Notes: generated by a model not told the origin, from the sequence alone. A stretch of 64,000 bases of DNA from Candidatus Ferrigenium altingense (GCA_020621985.1 JAHRYS010000001.1:588459-652458), one strand, 5' to 3'; counted from the stretch's first letter, positions 19,966-28,976 are shown. Numbers and translations: made by a program.

Positions 19966-20053
19966 GTTGGGTTAGGCCATCAGGCCGTAACCCAACGGAA
20001 CAATTTTCAAACTGATGTTGGGTTACGCGATGAAGCCGCTAACCCAACCTACG
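19961..20053. repeat. Palindromic repeat pair of GTAGGTTGGGTTA type
   Basis: GTAGGTTGGGTTA at 19962-19974 is mirrored by TAACCCAACCTAC at 20040-20052. Internal GTAACCCAAC and GTTGGGTTAC give two back-to-back hairpins, one with an AGGCCATCAGGCC core. The outer copy supplies the stop codon of the PHP gene. Confidence 0.7.
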
Positions 20054-20078
20054 AGGCAACGATTTTAAGAAACATTTT

Positions 20079-20708
20079 ATGTCACAATTTTTCACCATCC
20101 ACCCGGACAACCCAAACCCGCGCCTGATCCGCCAGGCGGCGGCCGTGCTGCGCGATGGCGGCATCGTGGTCTATCCCACCGATTCCTGCTACGCGCTGGG
20201 CTGCCATCTGGACGACAAGGATGCCGTGACACGCATCCGCCAGATACGCCAATTGGACGAGCAGCATCACCTGACCCTGATGTGCCGCGATCTGTCGGAA
20301 ATCTCGCGCTATGCGCGCGTGGACAACAGCAAATTCCGTTTGTTGAAAAGCAACACGCCGGGCAGCTACACTTTCATTCTGGAGGCGACCAAGGAAGTGC
20401 CGAAACGCCTGCAGCATCCCAAGCGCAGCACCGTCGGCATCCGCATTCCCGATCATCCGGTGGCATTGGCGCTGCTGGAAGAACTGGGTGAGCCGATGTC
20501 CAGTTCCACGCTGATCTTGCCGGATGAGGAATGGCCGCTGAATGATGCCGAACGGATTCGCGAATTGCTCGAAAAGAAAGTTGAACTGGTAATCGACGGT
20601 GGTGCGGTCGGGGTAGATTTCACCACCGTGATCGATTTGACCGGCGATAAACCGATATTGCTGCGCCGTGGCAAGGGCGACATTGCGCCTTTTGGAATCG
20701 AGGAATAA
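20079..20708 (+). CDS. YciO/TsaC-family threonylcarbamoyl-AMP synthase-like protein
   Basis: A 209-residue Sua5/YciO/YrdC-fold protein beginning MSQFFTIHPDNPNPRLIRQA with the substrate-site motif GGIVVYPTDSCYALGC, then KSNTPGSYTFILEA and VGIRIPDHPVALALL. The family makes threonylcarbamoyl-AMP for the t6A tRNA modification. This subgroup resembles E. coli YciO, whose activity is weaker than TsaC, so I give no symbol. Its stop overlaps the next ATG by 1 nt. Confidence 0.85.
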   Translation: MSQFFTIHPDNPNPRLIRQAAAVLRDGGIVVYPTDSCYALGCHLDDKDAVTRIRQIRQLDEQHHLTLMCRDLSEISRYARVDNSKFRLLKSNTPGSYTFILEATKEVPKRLQHPKRSTVGIRIPDHPVALALLEELGEPMSSSTLILPDEEWPLNDAERIRELLEKKVELVIDGGAVGVDFTTVIDLTGDKPILLRRGKGDIAPFGIEE

Positions 20709-21355
20709 TGCAAGTCGATCAGTTAATTCAAACCATCGCGCTCGCGGCGATCCCGGTGCTGTTCGCCATCACGCTGCATGAAGCGGCGCACGGCTATGTG
20801 GCGCGACATTTCGGCGATATGACTGCCTACCAGCAGGGGCGCATCAGCCTGAACCCGTTGCGCCACATCGACCCGGTCGGCACGATCCTGTTTCCGCTGC
20901 TGACCCTGTGGCTGGGCGGCATCCTGTTCGGCTGGGCCAAGCCGGTGCCGGTCAACTTCGGCGCATTGCGCCGTCCCAAGCAGGATATGCTGTGGGTGGC
21001 GCTTGCCGGGCCGGCCTCGAATCTGGCGATGGCGCTGGGCTGGGCGTTGCTCTATAAAATGGCGTGGTTGTTTCCGGACAGTTATTTTGCCGAGCCGCTG
21101 TTGGGCATGGCCGAATGGGGGATTAAAATCAACGTCGTGCTGATGGTGCTGAACCTGCTGCCGTTGCCGCCGCTGGATGGCGGGCGCGTTGCGGTCAGCC
21201 TGCTGCCGCACCGCCAGGCTTATCAACTGTCGAGGATCGAGCCGTACGGCATGTTTATCCTGATCTTTCTGGCGATCACGCCGGTGTTGAGTTTGATACT
21301 CTCGCCGCTGGTGAACCTGATGTTTAAATTGATTTCGTTTTTATTTGGGCTTTGA
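20708..21355 (+). CDS. Site-2 protease family (peptidase M50) membrane protein
   Basis: A 215-residue protein with about five membrane segments. The zinc-binding HEAAH motif is near residue 23, and the second ligand motif LLPLPPLDGGRV is near residue 155. It lacks the PDZ domains of RseP and belongs to the short YwhC/SpoIVFB-like branch of intramembrane metalloproteases. Its substrate cannot be read from context. It is coupled to the YciO-type gene and lies 6 nt before trpS. Confidence 0.88.
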   Translation: MQVDQLIQTIALAAIPVLFAITLHEAAHGYVARHFGDMTAYQQGRISLNPLRHIDPVGTILFPLLTLWLGGILFGWAKPVPVNFGALRRPKQDMLWVALAGPASNLAMALGWALLYKMAWLFPDSYFAEPLLGMAEWGIKINVVLMVLNLLPLPPLDGGRVAVSLLPHRQAYQLSRIEPYGMFILIFLAITPVLSLILSPLVNLMFKLISFLFGL

Positions 21356-21361
21356 GGAAAT

Positions 21362-22564
21362 ATGTTTGCTGATCGTGTGTTATCGGGAATGCGCCCCACC
21401 GGAAGTTTGCATCTGGGGCATTACCACGGGGTGTTGAAAAACTGGGTGCAGATGCAGCACGAATACGAATGCCTGTTCTTCGTGGCCGACTGGCACGCGC
21501 TGACCACGCATTACGATACGCCGCAGATCATCGAACAAAGCGTGTGGGACATGGTGGTGGACTGGCTGGCGGCCGGGGTCGATCCCGCCCATGCCACGCT
21601 GTTTATCCAGTCGCGCGTGCCGGAACATGCCGAACTGCACTTGCTGCTGTCGATGATCACGCCGCTGGGCTGGCTGGAGCGCATGCCGACCTACAAGGAT
21701 CAGCAGGAAAAATTGAGCAGCAAGGATCTCTCCACTTATGGCTTTCTGGGCTATCCGCTGTTGATGAGCGCAGATGTCCTGATCTATCGCGCCACCCAGG
21801 TGCCGGTAGGCGAGGACCAGGTGCCGCATATCGAATTCACCCGCGAGCTCGCGCGCCGCTTCAATCACATTTACGGGCGCGAACCCGGTTTCGAGGAAAA
21901 GGCCGAAGCAGCAGTCAAAAAACTCGGCGGGAAAAAGGCCAAGCTGTACGCCGAACTGCGCACCCGCTATCAGGAGCAGGGCGATGACGAGGCGCTGGAA
22001 TCCGCCAAATCCCTGCTCGACGAGCAGCAGAGCCTGAGCCACGGTGACCGCGAGCGCCTGTTCGGCTATCTGGAAGGCGGCGGCAAGATGATCCTGTCCG
22101 AGCCGCAAGCCATGCTCACCGCCGCGTCGAAAATGCCCGGCCTGGACGGGCAGAAAATGTCCAAGTCTTATGGCAACACCATCACGCTGCGCGAAGACGA
22201 GGCCAGCGTGACCAAGAAAATCCGCACCATGCCGACCGATCCGGCGCGCATCCGCCGCATCGATCCCGGCGACCCGGATAAATGCCCGGTATGGCCGTTG
22301 CATCTGGTGTATTCCAACGAACAGACCAAGCAATGGGTCATGCAGGGTTGCAAGAGCGCCGGCATCGGCTGCATCGAATGCAAACAGCCGGTGATCGACG
22401 CGGTGCTCGAGGAGCAACGCCCGATGCGCGAACGCGCGCAGCTGTATCTGGACGACCCGGCGCTGGTGCGCAACATCATCGCCGACGGCTGTGAAAAAGC
22501 GCGCAAACTGGCCTCCGAGACCATGCGCGAGGTGCGCGAGGCGATGGGGCTGGGCTACAGCTGA
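21362..22564 (+). CDS. trpS: Tryptophanyl-tRNA synthetase
   Basis: Class I synthetase charging tRNA-Trp. The HIGH-like motif is SLHLGHYHG near residue 16 and the KMSKS loop is intact (GQKMSKSYG, near residue 262). At 400 aa it is longer than E. coli TrpS (334). An insertion of about 60 charged residues (about 180-240) precedes the KMSKS region, as seen in other betaproteobacterial TrpS. A GAGG site precedes the ATG. Confidence 0.95.
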   Translation: MFADRVLSGMRPTGSLHLGHYHGVLKNWVQMQHEYECLFFVADWHALTTHYDTPQIIEQSVWDMVVDWLAAGVDPAHATLFIQSRVPEHAELHLLLSMITPLGWLERMPTYKDQQEKLSSKDLSTYGFLGYPLLMSADVLIYRATQVPVGEDQVPHIEFTRELARRFNHIYGREPGFEEKAEAAVKKLGGKKAKLYAELRTRYQEQGDDEALESAKSLLDEQQSLSHGDRERLFGYLEGGGKMILSEPQAMLTAASKMPGLDGQKMSKSYGNTITLREDEASVTKKIRTMPTDPARIRRIDPGDPDKCPVWPLHLVYSNEQTKQWVMQGCKSAGIGCIECKQPVIDAVLEEQRPMRERAQLYLDDPALVRNIIADGCEKARKLASETMREVREAMGLGYS

Positions 22565-22570
22565 GCGGCG

Positions 22571-23377
22571 ATGAGCGAACTGCAACTCCCACTTCATCCG
22601 ATCGCGCGCATCCACGGCGAGCCGCTGCTGGAGTTGCCGCAGGGCTTATATATTCCGCCGGACGCGCTGGAGCTGGTGCTGGAGAATTTCCAGGGGCCGC
22701 TGGACTTGCTGCTGTACCTGATCCGCAAACATAATCTCGATGTGCTGGATATTCCGATGGCGGAACTGACTCGGCAATACATGAGCTACATCGAGATGAT
22801 GCAGCAGCACCGCCTGGAGCTGGCGGCAGAGTATCTGCTGATGGCGGCGGTGCTGATCGAGATCAAATCGCGCATGTTGCTGCCGCGTCCGCCCAAGGTC
22901 AGCGAAGAAGACGGCGAAGACCCGCGCGCCGAACTGATGCGTCGCCTGCTGGAATACGAGCAGATGAAACAGGCTGCGCAGCAGCTCAACGAGTTGCCGC
23001 AAGCCGGGCGCGATTTCGAGATCGTGCAGGTGCTGATTGAAAATACCGTGCGGGAACGCCTGCCGGAAGTCAGCGTGGAAGATTTGCGCCAGGCCTGGCT
23101 GGGCCTGCTGGCGCGCGCCAAGCTCAACACGCACCACAAGGTGCGTCGCGAACAGTTGTCGGTGCGCGAACAGATGACGCATGTGCTGCGCTGCCTGCAG
23201 GGCGGCGAGTTTGTCGCATTCGACCAGTTGTTTGATTTGGAGAGCGGCGTGCCGAAACTGGTGGTGACCTTCATCGCCATCCTCGAACTGGCCAAGGAAT
23301 ATCTGGTGGAAATCCAGCAAAGCGAAATATTTGGGAGTATCTATGTCCGAACAAGTAGAGCCATTACCGCAGAGTGA
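22571..23377 (+). CDS. scpA: Segregation and condensation protein A (kleisin)
   Basis: ScpA bridges the SMC dimer and ScpB in the chromosome-condensing complex. The kleisin N-terminal motif [21 protein letters not shown] is near residues 38-58, with [19 protein letters not shown] after it and a winged-helix C-terminus. Length is 268 aa. Its 3' end overlaps scpB by 35 nt. No smc gene is nearby in this window. Confidence 0.94.
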   Translation: MSELQLPLHPIARIHGEPLLELPQGLYIPPDALELVLENFQGPLDLLLYLIRKHNLDVLDIPMAELTRQYMSYIEMMQQHRLELAAEYLLMAAVLIEIKSRMLLPRPPKVSEEDGEDPRAELMRRLLEYEQMKQAAQQLNELPQAGRDFEIVQVLIENTVRERLPEVSVEDLRQAWLGLLARAKLNTHHKVRREQLSVREQMTHVLRCLQGGEFVAFDQLFDLESGVPKLVVTFIAILELAKEYLVEIQQSEIFGSIYVRTSRAITAE

Positions 23378-23999
23378 AGCGCCACTAGCCGTGGAAACCG
23401 AATCCAGCACTGAGAGTGTTTCGGTCTGCACGGATTTGTTCGGCGGAAAGATGAACACCGAGCAATTTAAACGCGTGCTCGAAGCCGCGCTGCTGACCAC
23501 CACGGAGCCCCTGCCGGTTTCGGAGCTGAAGAAGCTCAGCGATGTGTCGCTGGACAATCGTCAGCTCGAAACCTTGCTTGAAGAGCTTGCGCAGGATTGG
23601 CAAGGGCGCGGCGTGGAATTGACCCGCGTGGCCAGCGGCTGGCGGTTTCGCGCCAAGCCGGAAATGCAGCCATACCTGGACCGGCTCAACCCGCAAAAAC
23701 CGCCGCGTTACTCGCGTGCGGTGCTGGAAACGCTCGCCATCATCGCCTATCACCAGCCGGTCACACGCGGCGACATCGAGGAAATACGCGGCGTGGCGGT
23801 CTCCTCGCAGATATTGAAAACCCTGGAAGCGCGCGGCTGGATTGAAGCCATCGGCACGCGCGATACACCGGGCAAGCCGGAATTATTCGCCACCACCAAG
23901 CAGATGCTCGACGACCTGAACTTGCGTGCCTTGCAGGAACTGCCGTCGCTGGAAGAAATCGGCGCGTTGCTGGAACAGGAAACAACTGTAGGGGCGTGA
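23343..23999 (+). CDS. scpB: Segregation and condensation protein B
   Basis: ScpB dimerises and binds ScpA in the SMC complex. Two winged-helix domains are recognisable, with the conserved [20 protein letters not shown] and [17 protein letters not shown] stretches. The ATG at 23343 has GGGAG 5 nt upstream. The frame opens 12 nt earlier with a TTG, but that lacks a site. The last codons and stop (VGA-TGA) come from a REP sequence, so the original C-terminus may have been altered. Confidence 0.93.
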   Translation: MSEQVEPLPQSEAPLAVETESSTESVSVCTDLFGGKMNTEQFKRVLEAALLTTTEPLPVSELKKLSDVSLDNRQLETLLEELAQDWQGRGVELTRVASGWRFRAKPEMQPYLDRLNPQKPPRYSRAVLETLAIIAYHQPVTRGDIEEIRGVAVSSQILKTLEARGWIEAIGTRDTPGKPELFATTKQMLDDLNLRALQELPSLEEIGALLEQETTVGA

Positions 24000-24049
24000 T
24001 TCATCACGCCCAAAGACGAGGTGATGTAGGGGCGCAATTCATTGCGCCC
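23988..24049. repeat. Two REP sequences (GTAGGGGCG type) at the scpB-RAYT junction
   Basis: Two 24-nt palindromic units lie in the same orientation: 23988-24011 with the core GGGGCGTGATTCATCACGCCC, and 24026-24049 with GGGGCGCAATTCATTGCGCCC. The first supplies the scpB stop codon. The arms differ between units but remain complementary. Related units are at 24365, 24412, 24635, 24682 and 48315. Confidence 0.85.
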
Positions 24050-24730
24050 GATTTGCCGCCAAAATTTATTACCCCCGATTCATCACCTGACCCATCAACA
24101 TTCCACCCCGACATCCACCATCGCCGTTCCATACGGCTGCGCAACTACGATTATTCGCAGGCCGGGGCGTATTTCATAACGCTGTGTACGCAAAAGCGGG
24201 AATGTTTGTTTGGTGCGGTGGTGTGCGATGGTATGAGGTTGAACGAGGCTGGGCGCGTCGTGCAGGATATTTGGGATGCGTTACACGGTCATTATCCATG
24301 CGTCGAATTGGATTGTTTCGTGGTGATGCCAAACCATATCCACGGTATTGTGGTGTTGAACGGCATAGGGGCGCAATTCATCGCGCCCGATCATGATGGT
24401 GCGACAAATTCGGGCGCGATGAATCGCGCCCCTACGGTGGGTGAAATCATCAGGGCATTCAAGGCGCGTTGTACGCATGGCATCAATCAATTGCGTAAGA
24501 CACAAGGCGCGTTAATTTGGCAGCGCAATTATTACGAGCACATCATTCGCAGCGAATCCTCATTGCAGGAAACCCGCGAGTACATTGCCAATAATCTGGC
24601 GCAGTGGGCCAATGACCGTGAAAATCCAGATGCCGTAGGGGCGCAATTCATCGCACCCAATTATGATGATGCGGAGAATCTGGGCGCGATGAATCGCGCC
24701 CCTACGGGTTCAGAAGGTGTTAAGGCATGA
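23996..24730 (+). CDS. REP-associated tyrosine transposase (RAYT, IS200-like) containing REP pairs
   Basis: The Y1-transposase core is clear: [23 protein letters not shown], then the HUH motif in [10 protein letters not shown], then the catalytic Tyr in [10 protein letters not shown]. RAYTs act on REP palindromes by single-strand nicking. Two 71-nt REP pairs lie in frame inside the gene and encode GAQFIAP...GAMNRAPT segments, one in the loop after the HUH strand and one in the C-terminal tail. The start is uncertain: GTG at 23996 lies in the upstream REP, and a TTG near 24053 would skip both REPs. The C-terminal segment overlaps the next gene by 4 nt. Confidence 0.85.
   Translation: MIHHAQRRGDVGAQFIAPDLPPKFITPDSSPDPSTFHPDIHHRRSIRLRNYDYSQAGAYFITLCTQKRECLFGAVVCDGMRLNEAGRVVQDIWDALHGHYPCVELDCFVVMPNHIHGIVVLNGIGAQFIAPDHDGATNSGAMNRAPTVGEIIRAFKARCTHGINQLRKTQGALIWQRNYYEHIIRSESSLQETREYIANNLAQWANDRENPDAVGAQFIAPNYDDAENLGAMNRAPTGSEGVKA
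24365..24435. repeat. Inverted REP pair inside the RAYT gene (first)
   Basis: REP 24365-24388 and its inverted partner 24412-24435 are separated by 23 nt. The pair is read in frame by the transposase gene. Confidence 0.85.
24635..24705. repeat. Inverted REP pair inside the RAYT gene (second)
   Basis: REP 24635-24658 and inverted partner 24682-24705 have the same 71-nt geometry and a similar linker (TATGATGATGCGG-like) to the pair at 24365, indicating a recent common origin. They encode the last 24 or so residues of the transposase. Confidence 0.85.
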
Positions 24731-25509
24731 AGCATATCCAGTCCCGCGACAACCCGTTTTTCAAGGAACTCGTCAAGCTCGGCGGTTCGGCGCGGCAACG
24801 CGGCAAAGCCGAGCAGACCTTGCTGGACGGCACGCATTTGCTGGCGGCGTATCTGGATTCCGGAAAACAACCGCAGCACATTTTGCTGAACGCAGCTGCG
24901 TTGCGCGATGCGGAAATAACGGCATTGCTTGAACGTGCCGCCGGCGTACCGGTGACGCAACTGGATGACAAGCTATTTGCGGAACTCAGCGAACTGAAAA
25001 CGCCGACCGGCATTCTCGCCTTGATCGGCCTGCCGCAGCCAACAGGAACGATAGCCGATAGCCGCTTTGCCCTGTTGCTGGAGGATATTCAGGACCCGGG
25101 TAATCTCGGTTCGATGCTGCGTTCGGCGGCGGCGGCGGGGTGCGATGCGGTGTTCCTTTCCACGGGCTGCGCCGATGCGTGGTCGCCGAAAGTGCTGCGC
25201 GCCGCGATGGGCGGGCATTTTGCGCTGAATATCCACGAGCGGCAGGACTTGCCGGGCGTGGCCGGGGTGTTTTCAGGAACGTTGCTGGCAGCCAGCTTGC
25301 AAGCCAAAAGCAGCCTGTACGGCTGCGACTTGCGCGGCGATGTGGCGTTTCTGGTCGGCAACGAAGGAGCGGGGTTGTCTGCGGGCTTGCTGGATATGGC
25401 TACACAACAAATTACCATTCCTATGCACGGCAAGATCGAATCGCTGAACGCCGCGGCGGCCACGGCAATCTGTTTGTTTGAGGCGGTGCGGCAGCGTGCA
25501 GAGCTGTGA
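24727..25509 (+). CDS. TrmH/SpoU-family RNA 2'-O-methyltransferase
   Basis: A 260-residue protein with an N-terminal L30e-like substrate-binding domain (starts [15 protein letters not shown]) and a C-terminal SPOUT knot. The three SpoU motifs are visible: LEDIQDPGNLGSMLRSA, FLVGNEGAGLS and IPMHGKIESLNAAAATAI. It uses SAM to methylate a ribose in rRNA or tRNA. The target base is not deducible. Its ATG overlaps the RAYT stop. Confidence 0.9.
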   Translation: MKHIQSRDNPFFKELVKLGGSARQRGKAEQTLLDGTHLLAAYLDSGKQPQHILLNAAALRDAEITALLERAAGVPVTQLDDKLFAELSELKTPTGILALIGLPQPTGTIADSRFALLLEDIQDPGNLGSMLRSAAAAGCDAVFLSTGCADAWSPKVLRAAMGGHFALNIHERQDLPGVAGVFSGTLLAASLQAKSSLYGCDLRGDVAFLVGNEGAGLSAGLLDMATQQITIPMHGKIESLNAAAATAICLFEAVRQRAEL

Positions 25510-25540
25510 CGGGCTGTACAAATGCCCCGCATTAAACTCC

Positions 25541-25568
25541 TTGACCTATAAGCCTATTTCGCTATAAT
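25541..25568 (+). promoter_or_regulatory. Strong sigma-70 promoter of the rpsF operon
   Basis: TTGACC (25541-25546), a 16-nt spacer and a perfect TATAAT (25563-25568) give the best promoter match in the window. It leaves a leader of about 95 nt before rpsF. Confidence 0.8.
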
Positions 25569-25574
25569 GCGCGC

Positions 25575-25669
25575 CCCTGTGGGACTGTGCCTGTAAATTT
25601 GTTATGGGCAGTTTCACATACCTTGCTCCACCGCACCGCAAGCGGGGGGCTTAACCATAAGGAGATGTA
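25575..25669 (+). promoter_or_regulatory. rpsF leader with possible S6:S18-binding hairpin
   Basis: The leader contains GCTCC (near 25624) opposite GGGGGC (near 25646), enclosing CCG-containing unpaired residues and a small CGC/GCG stem. A CCG bulge in a leader hairpin is the hallmark of S6:S18 autoregulatory motifs described in other bacteria. The match is by eye only. Confidence 0.35.
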
Positions 25670-26062
25670 ATGCGACATTACGAAATCGTGTTTATTGTGC
25701 ATCCCGATCAAAGCGAGCAAGTGCCCGCGATGATCGAGCGTTATCGCACGCTGGTCACTTCCAAGGGCGGCCAAATCCACCGTCTGGAAGACTGGGGACG
25801 CCGCCAATTGGCTTACCCGATCCAAAAAATTCACAAGGCACATTACGTGCTGATGAATATCGAATGCAACCAGGAAATCCTGGACGAACTGGAACATGCC
25901 TTCCGCTTTAATGATGCCGTGCTGCGCCATTTGACCGTCAAGACCAAGGCTGCCGTCACCGAACCGTCCGCGATGATGAAGGAAGAAAAATCCCGTTCCG
26001 TATCGACTGAAACCGTCGCTGTTGCGGCTCAGGCTGAAGAAGGTGCGGTAGCGGCTATTTAA
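25670..26062 (+). CDS. rpsF: 30S ribosomal protein S6
   Basis: S6 binds S18 in the small-subunit platform. The protein begins [18 protein letters not shown] and contains the [21 protein letters not shown] core motif. An acidic/Ala-rich tail takes it to 130 aa. AAGGAG lies 6 nt before the start. It heads rpsF-rpsR-rplI. Confidence 0.97.
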   Translation: MRHYEIVFIVHPDQSEQVPAMIERYRTLVTSKGGQIHRLEDWGRRQLAYPIQKIHKAHYVLMNIECNQEILDELEHAFRFNDAVLRHLTVKTKAAVTEPSAMMKEEKSRSVSTETVAVAAQAEEGAVAAI

Positions 26063-26142
26063 TCATCGGCAATTGGCGCGAACCAGGTTTCATCAGCGGC
26101 GAGTTGATCGCGCTGGAAGGTTCGCGGATACCAGCGACATAA
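26063..26142 (+). pseudogene. Possible relic of priB between rpsF and rpsR
   Basis: priB normally occupies this 100-nt gap in betaproteobacteria, but no intact ORF is present. In the frame starting at 26062 a short peptide ending with TAA at 26140-26142 contains FISGELIALEGSR. That resembles the first beta strand of PriB proteins (an I-S-G-x-L-I-x-x-x-x-L-R pattern). The rest of the OB fold is missing. This is a resemblance from memory over about 15 residues and may be chance. Confidence 0.3.
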
Positions 26143-26162
26143 TTTTGGAATAAGGAAATATC

Positions 26163-26435
26163 ATGGCTCGTCCAGACAAAAAGAAAGATGACAAGAACAA
26201 ACGTTCTTCACGCAACAATCTGTTCAAACGCCGCAAATTCTGCCGCTTCACGGTCGAAAAGATCGCCGAAGTGGATTACAAGGATGTGAACATCCTCAAG
26301 GAATTCGTCTCCGAGAACGGCAAACTGATCCCGGCGCGTATCACCGGCACCAAGACACGCTATCAGCGCCAATTGAGCACTGCCGTGAAGCGCGCGCGCT
26401 TCCTGGCTTTGATGCCTTACACCGATTTGCACTAA
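26163..26435 (+). CDS. rpsR: 30S ribosomal protein S18
   Basis: Ninety residues with an unusually basic start ([14 protein letters not shown]) and the conserved S18 core [36 protein letters not shown] and [21 protein letters not shown]. It pairs with S6 on the platform. AAGGAAAT precedes the ATG. Confidence 0.97.
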   Translation: MARPDKKKDDKNKRSSRNNLFKRRKFCRFTVEKIAEVDYKDVNILKEFVSENGKLIPARITGTKTRYQRQLSTAVKRARFLALMPYTDLH

Positions 26436-26446
26436 GGAGCGCAGTC

Positions 26447-26896
26447 ATGCAGATAATTTTGATGGAAAAAGTGGCCAACGTCGGCCAATTGGGCGATGTG
26501 GTCAAGGTTAAAAACGGCTACGCCCGCAATTTTTTGATTCCGCAGGGCAAGGCCAAGCGCGCGACCGCAGCCAACATGGCTGAATTCGAAGTGCGCCGCA
26601 CCGAGATCGAAGCCATTGATAAAGCCAAGCTGGCCGATGCGCAAGCACGCGGCGAAAAACTGGCCGGTTTGACGGTGCAGATCGTGCAAAAGGCCGGTGT
26701 GGATGGCAAGCTGTTCGGCTCCGTCACCAATGCCGACATCGCGGCGGCAATGGCGGCACAGGGCTTTGAAGTGGAAAAGGCGCAAGTGCGTATGCCGGAA
26801 GGCCACCTCAAGCAAATCGGCGATCATCGCGTCAGTATCGCGCTGCATACCGATGTGGTTGTGGACATCACTGTTTCGGTGCTCGGCGAACAGTAA
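26447..26896 (+). CDS. rplI: 50S ribosomal protein L9
   Basis: L9 (149 aa) begins [19 protein letters not shown] and has the conserved [16 protein letters not shown] loop, a long connecting helix and the C-terminal RNA-binding domain ending DITVSVLGE. It sits 11 nt after rpsR and is followed by an intrinsic terminator that closes the ribosomal unit. Confidence 0.97.
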   Translation: MQIILMEKVANVGQLGDVVKVKNGYARNFLIPQGKAKRATAANMAEFEVRRTEIEAIDKAKLADAQARGEKLAGLTVQIVQKAGVDGKLFGSVTNADIAAAMAAQGFEVEKAQVRMPEGHLKQIGDHRVSIALHTDVVVDITVSVLGEQ

Positions 26897-26920
26897 ATCG
26901 CCGCTGCATCAAGGCAATAC

Positions 26921-26947
26921 AAAAAGGACTGGCAACAGTCCTTTTTT
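26921..26947 (+). terminator. Intrinsic terminator after rplI
   Basis: GGACT (26926-26930) / AGTCC (26937-26941) is reinforced by flanking A5/T6 pairing, with a GGCAAC loop and a T run to 26947. Confidence 0.85.
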
Positions 26948-27015
26948 GTTTCCAAAATTCTAATCGTGGCGAGTAAAATGCCTGTCGCACAATAGTAGTC
27001 AATCGGTTCAATCAA

Positions 27016-28398
27016 ATGCAAAATTTTTCCAGGCCGGACGCGCAACTCGAACAGATCAAATTGCCGCCCCATTCGGTGGAGGCCGAGCAATCTGTGCTGG
27101 GCGGTTTGCTGCTTGAGGCGAGTGCGCTGGACAAGATTGCCGACCTGATGACCGATGACGATTTTTATCGTCAGGAGCATCGCCTGATTTACCGCCAAAT
27201 CGTACGCCTGAGCGAAATGTCCAAGCCGGTGGACGTGATTACCGTGGCGGAGGCACTGGAGATTGCCGGTGAATTGGACAAGGTGGGCGGCTTGCCTTAC
27301 TTGGGCAGCTTGGCGCAAAACGTACCATCCGCCGCCAATATCCGCCGCTACGGCGAAATCGTGCGCGAACGTTCCATCATGCGCAAACTGGTGGAGGTCG
27401 GCACCGATATTGCCAGCAGCGCCTACAACCCGGCCGGGCGCGATGCCGCGCAATTGCTGGATGAGGCGGAAGGGAAGGTGCTTAAAATTGCCGAGGCGGG
27501 TTCACGCGGCAAGCAGGGATTTATCGCCATGCCACCGCTGCTGACCCAAGTGGTAGAGCGCATCGAGACGCTGTACGGGCGCGACAATCAAAGCGATGTG
27601 ACCGGCACGGCTACCGGTTTCACCGACCTGGACCGCGAGACATCAGGCTTGCAGCCCGGTGAACTAATCATCGTGGCGGGCCGCCCGAGCATGGGCAAGA
27701 CCGCCTTCGCCGTCAATATTGCCGAGAACGTGGCATTGGACAGCAAGCTGCCGGTGGCGATTTTCAGCATGGAAATGGGTGCCTCACAATTGGCGATGCG
27801 TATGCTCGGCTCGGTGGGTAAACTCAACCAGCATGATTTGCGCACCGGACGTTTGCAGGATGACGATTGGGGGCGATTGACCCACGCCCTCGGCAAGCTC
27901 AATGACGCATCGATCCATATCGACGAAAGCGCCGCGCTGTCTGCCCTTGAGGTGCGTGCCCGGTCGCGCCGCCTGCATCGCCAGCACAACGGGTTGGGCC
28001 TGATCGTGGTGGATTATTTGCAATTGATGAGTTCCAACGCAGGCAAAGCCAGCGAGAATCGCGCCACGGAAATTTCGGAAATTTCCCGTTCCTTGAAGGC
28101 ATTGGCAAAGGAGTTGCATGTGCCGGTAGTCGCGCTGTCGCAGTTGAATCGCAGCCTTGAGCAACGCCCCAACAAACGCCCGGTGATGTCCGATTTGCGC
28201 GAATCCGGGGCGATCGAGCAGGATGCCGATCTGATCCTGTTCATCTACCGCGACGAAGTTTATAACAGCGATTCTCCCGACAAAGGCAAGGCTGAAATAA
28301 TTATCGGCAAACAGCGCAATGGCCCGATCGGCAAAGTCGAACTGGCGTTTCGCGGCGAATACACGCGCTTCGATAACCTGGCTTCCAGCGGCTATTAG
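27016..28398 (+). CDS. dnaB: Replicative DNA helicase DnaB
   Basis: Hexameric helicase that unwinds the fork. The N-terminal primase-interacting domain includes LPPHSVEAEQSVLGGLLL near residue 15. The RecA-like domain has Walker A GRPSMGKTAFA near residue 222, Walker B LIVVDYLQLM, and the C-terminal DLRESGAIEQDADLI and GPIGKVELAF motifs. It has 460 aa and no intein. Confidence 0.96.
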   Translation: MQNFSRPDAQLEQIKLPPHSVEAEQSVLGGLLLEASALDKIADLMTDDDFYRQEHRLIYRQIVRLSEMSKPVDVITVAEALEIAGELDKVGGLPYLGSLAQNVPSAANIRRYGEIVRERSIMRKLVEVGTDIASSAYNPAGRDAAQLLDEAEGKVLKIAEAGSRGKQGFIAMPPLLTQVVERIETLYGRDNQSDVTGTATGFTDLDRETSGLQPGELIIVAGRPSMGKTAFAVNIAENVALDSKLPVAIFSMEMGASQLAMRMLGSVGKLNQHDLRTGRLQDDDWGRLTHALGKLNDASIHIDESAALSALEVRARSRRLHRQHNGLGLIVVDYLQLMSSNAGKASENRATEISEISRSLKALAKELHVPVVALSQLNRSLEQRPNKRPVMSDLRESGAIEQDADLILFIYRDEVYNSDSPDKGKAEIIIGKQRNGPIGKVELAFRGEYTRFDNLASSGY

Positions 28399-28425
28399 TC
28401 CGGTTCCATACTGACTGTCGAACTG

Positions 28426-28447
28426 CCGGGAGCAAGGCTGCTCCCGG
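28426..28447. terminator. Bidirectional hairpin between convergent dnaB and tpx
   Basis: CCGGGAGC (28426-28433) and GCTCCCGG (28440-28447) form a perfect 8-bp stem with a 6-nt loop. There is no long T run on either side, so termination strength is uncertain. Confidence 0.5.
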
Positions 28448-28466
28448 AATATGGCTGATGCCGAAC

Positions 28467-28976
28467 TTAACAGGCCTGCAATGCAGCCAGCGCCGCATCG
28501 TAATTCGGCTCGTTCTTGATCTCGCTAACCAGTTCGGTATAGCGCACCACGTTGTTGCCATCCAGCACGATCACGGCGCGGGCGGCGAGCCCGGCCAGCA
28601 CGCCGCTGGCGATTTCCACGCCGTAGTTGCGCAGGAATTCGCGGCCGCGCATCACGGACAGGTTGACCACGTTGTCCAGCCCTTCGCTGGAACAGAAACG
28701 CGCCATTGCGAACGGCAAGTCGGCGGAAATGGTGATCACCACGGCATTGTCCAGGCTGCCGGCAAGCTGGTTGAAGCGCCGCTCGGAAGCCGCGCAGGTC
28801 GGCGTGTCCAGGCTCGGCACGATGTTCAGCACCTTGCGCTTGTTGCCGAAACTGGCCAGCGTGATGTCCTGCAAATCCTTGTTGACCAGCGAGAAGGCCG
28901 CAGCGGTTTGTCCTGTTTTGGGGAAGTCGCCGTTCAGTTGTACGGGTGAGCCGCCGAGTGTAGTGCTTTGCTTCAT
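28467..28976 (-). CDS. tpx: Thiol peroxidase (Tpx, atypical 2-Cys peroxiredoxin)
   Basis: Tpx reduces hydroperoxides with thioredoxin. The peroxidatic Cys61 ([12 protein letters not shown]) and resolving Cys95 (ARFCSSEGL) fall at the same numbers as in E. coli Tpx. Length is 169 aa. AAGGAG lies upstream of the ATG on the minus strand. It is convergent with dnaB. Confidence 0.96.
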   Translation of the reverse strand: MKQSTTLGGSPVQLNGDFPKTGQTAAAFSLVNKDLQDITLASFGNKRKVLNIVPSLDTPTCAASERRFNQLAGSLDNAVVITISADLPFAMARFCSSEGLDNVVNLSVMRGREFLRNYGVEIASGVLAGLAARAVIVLDGNNVVRYTELVSEIKNEPNYDAALAALQAC

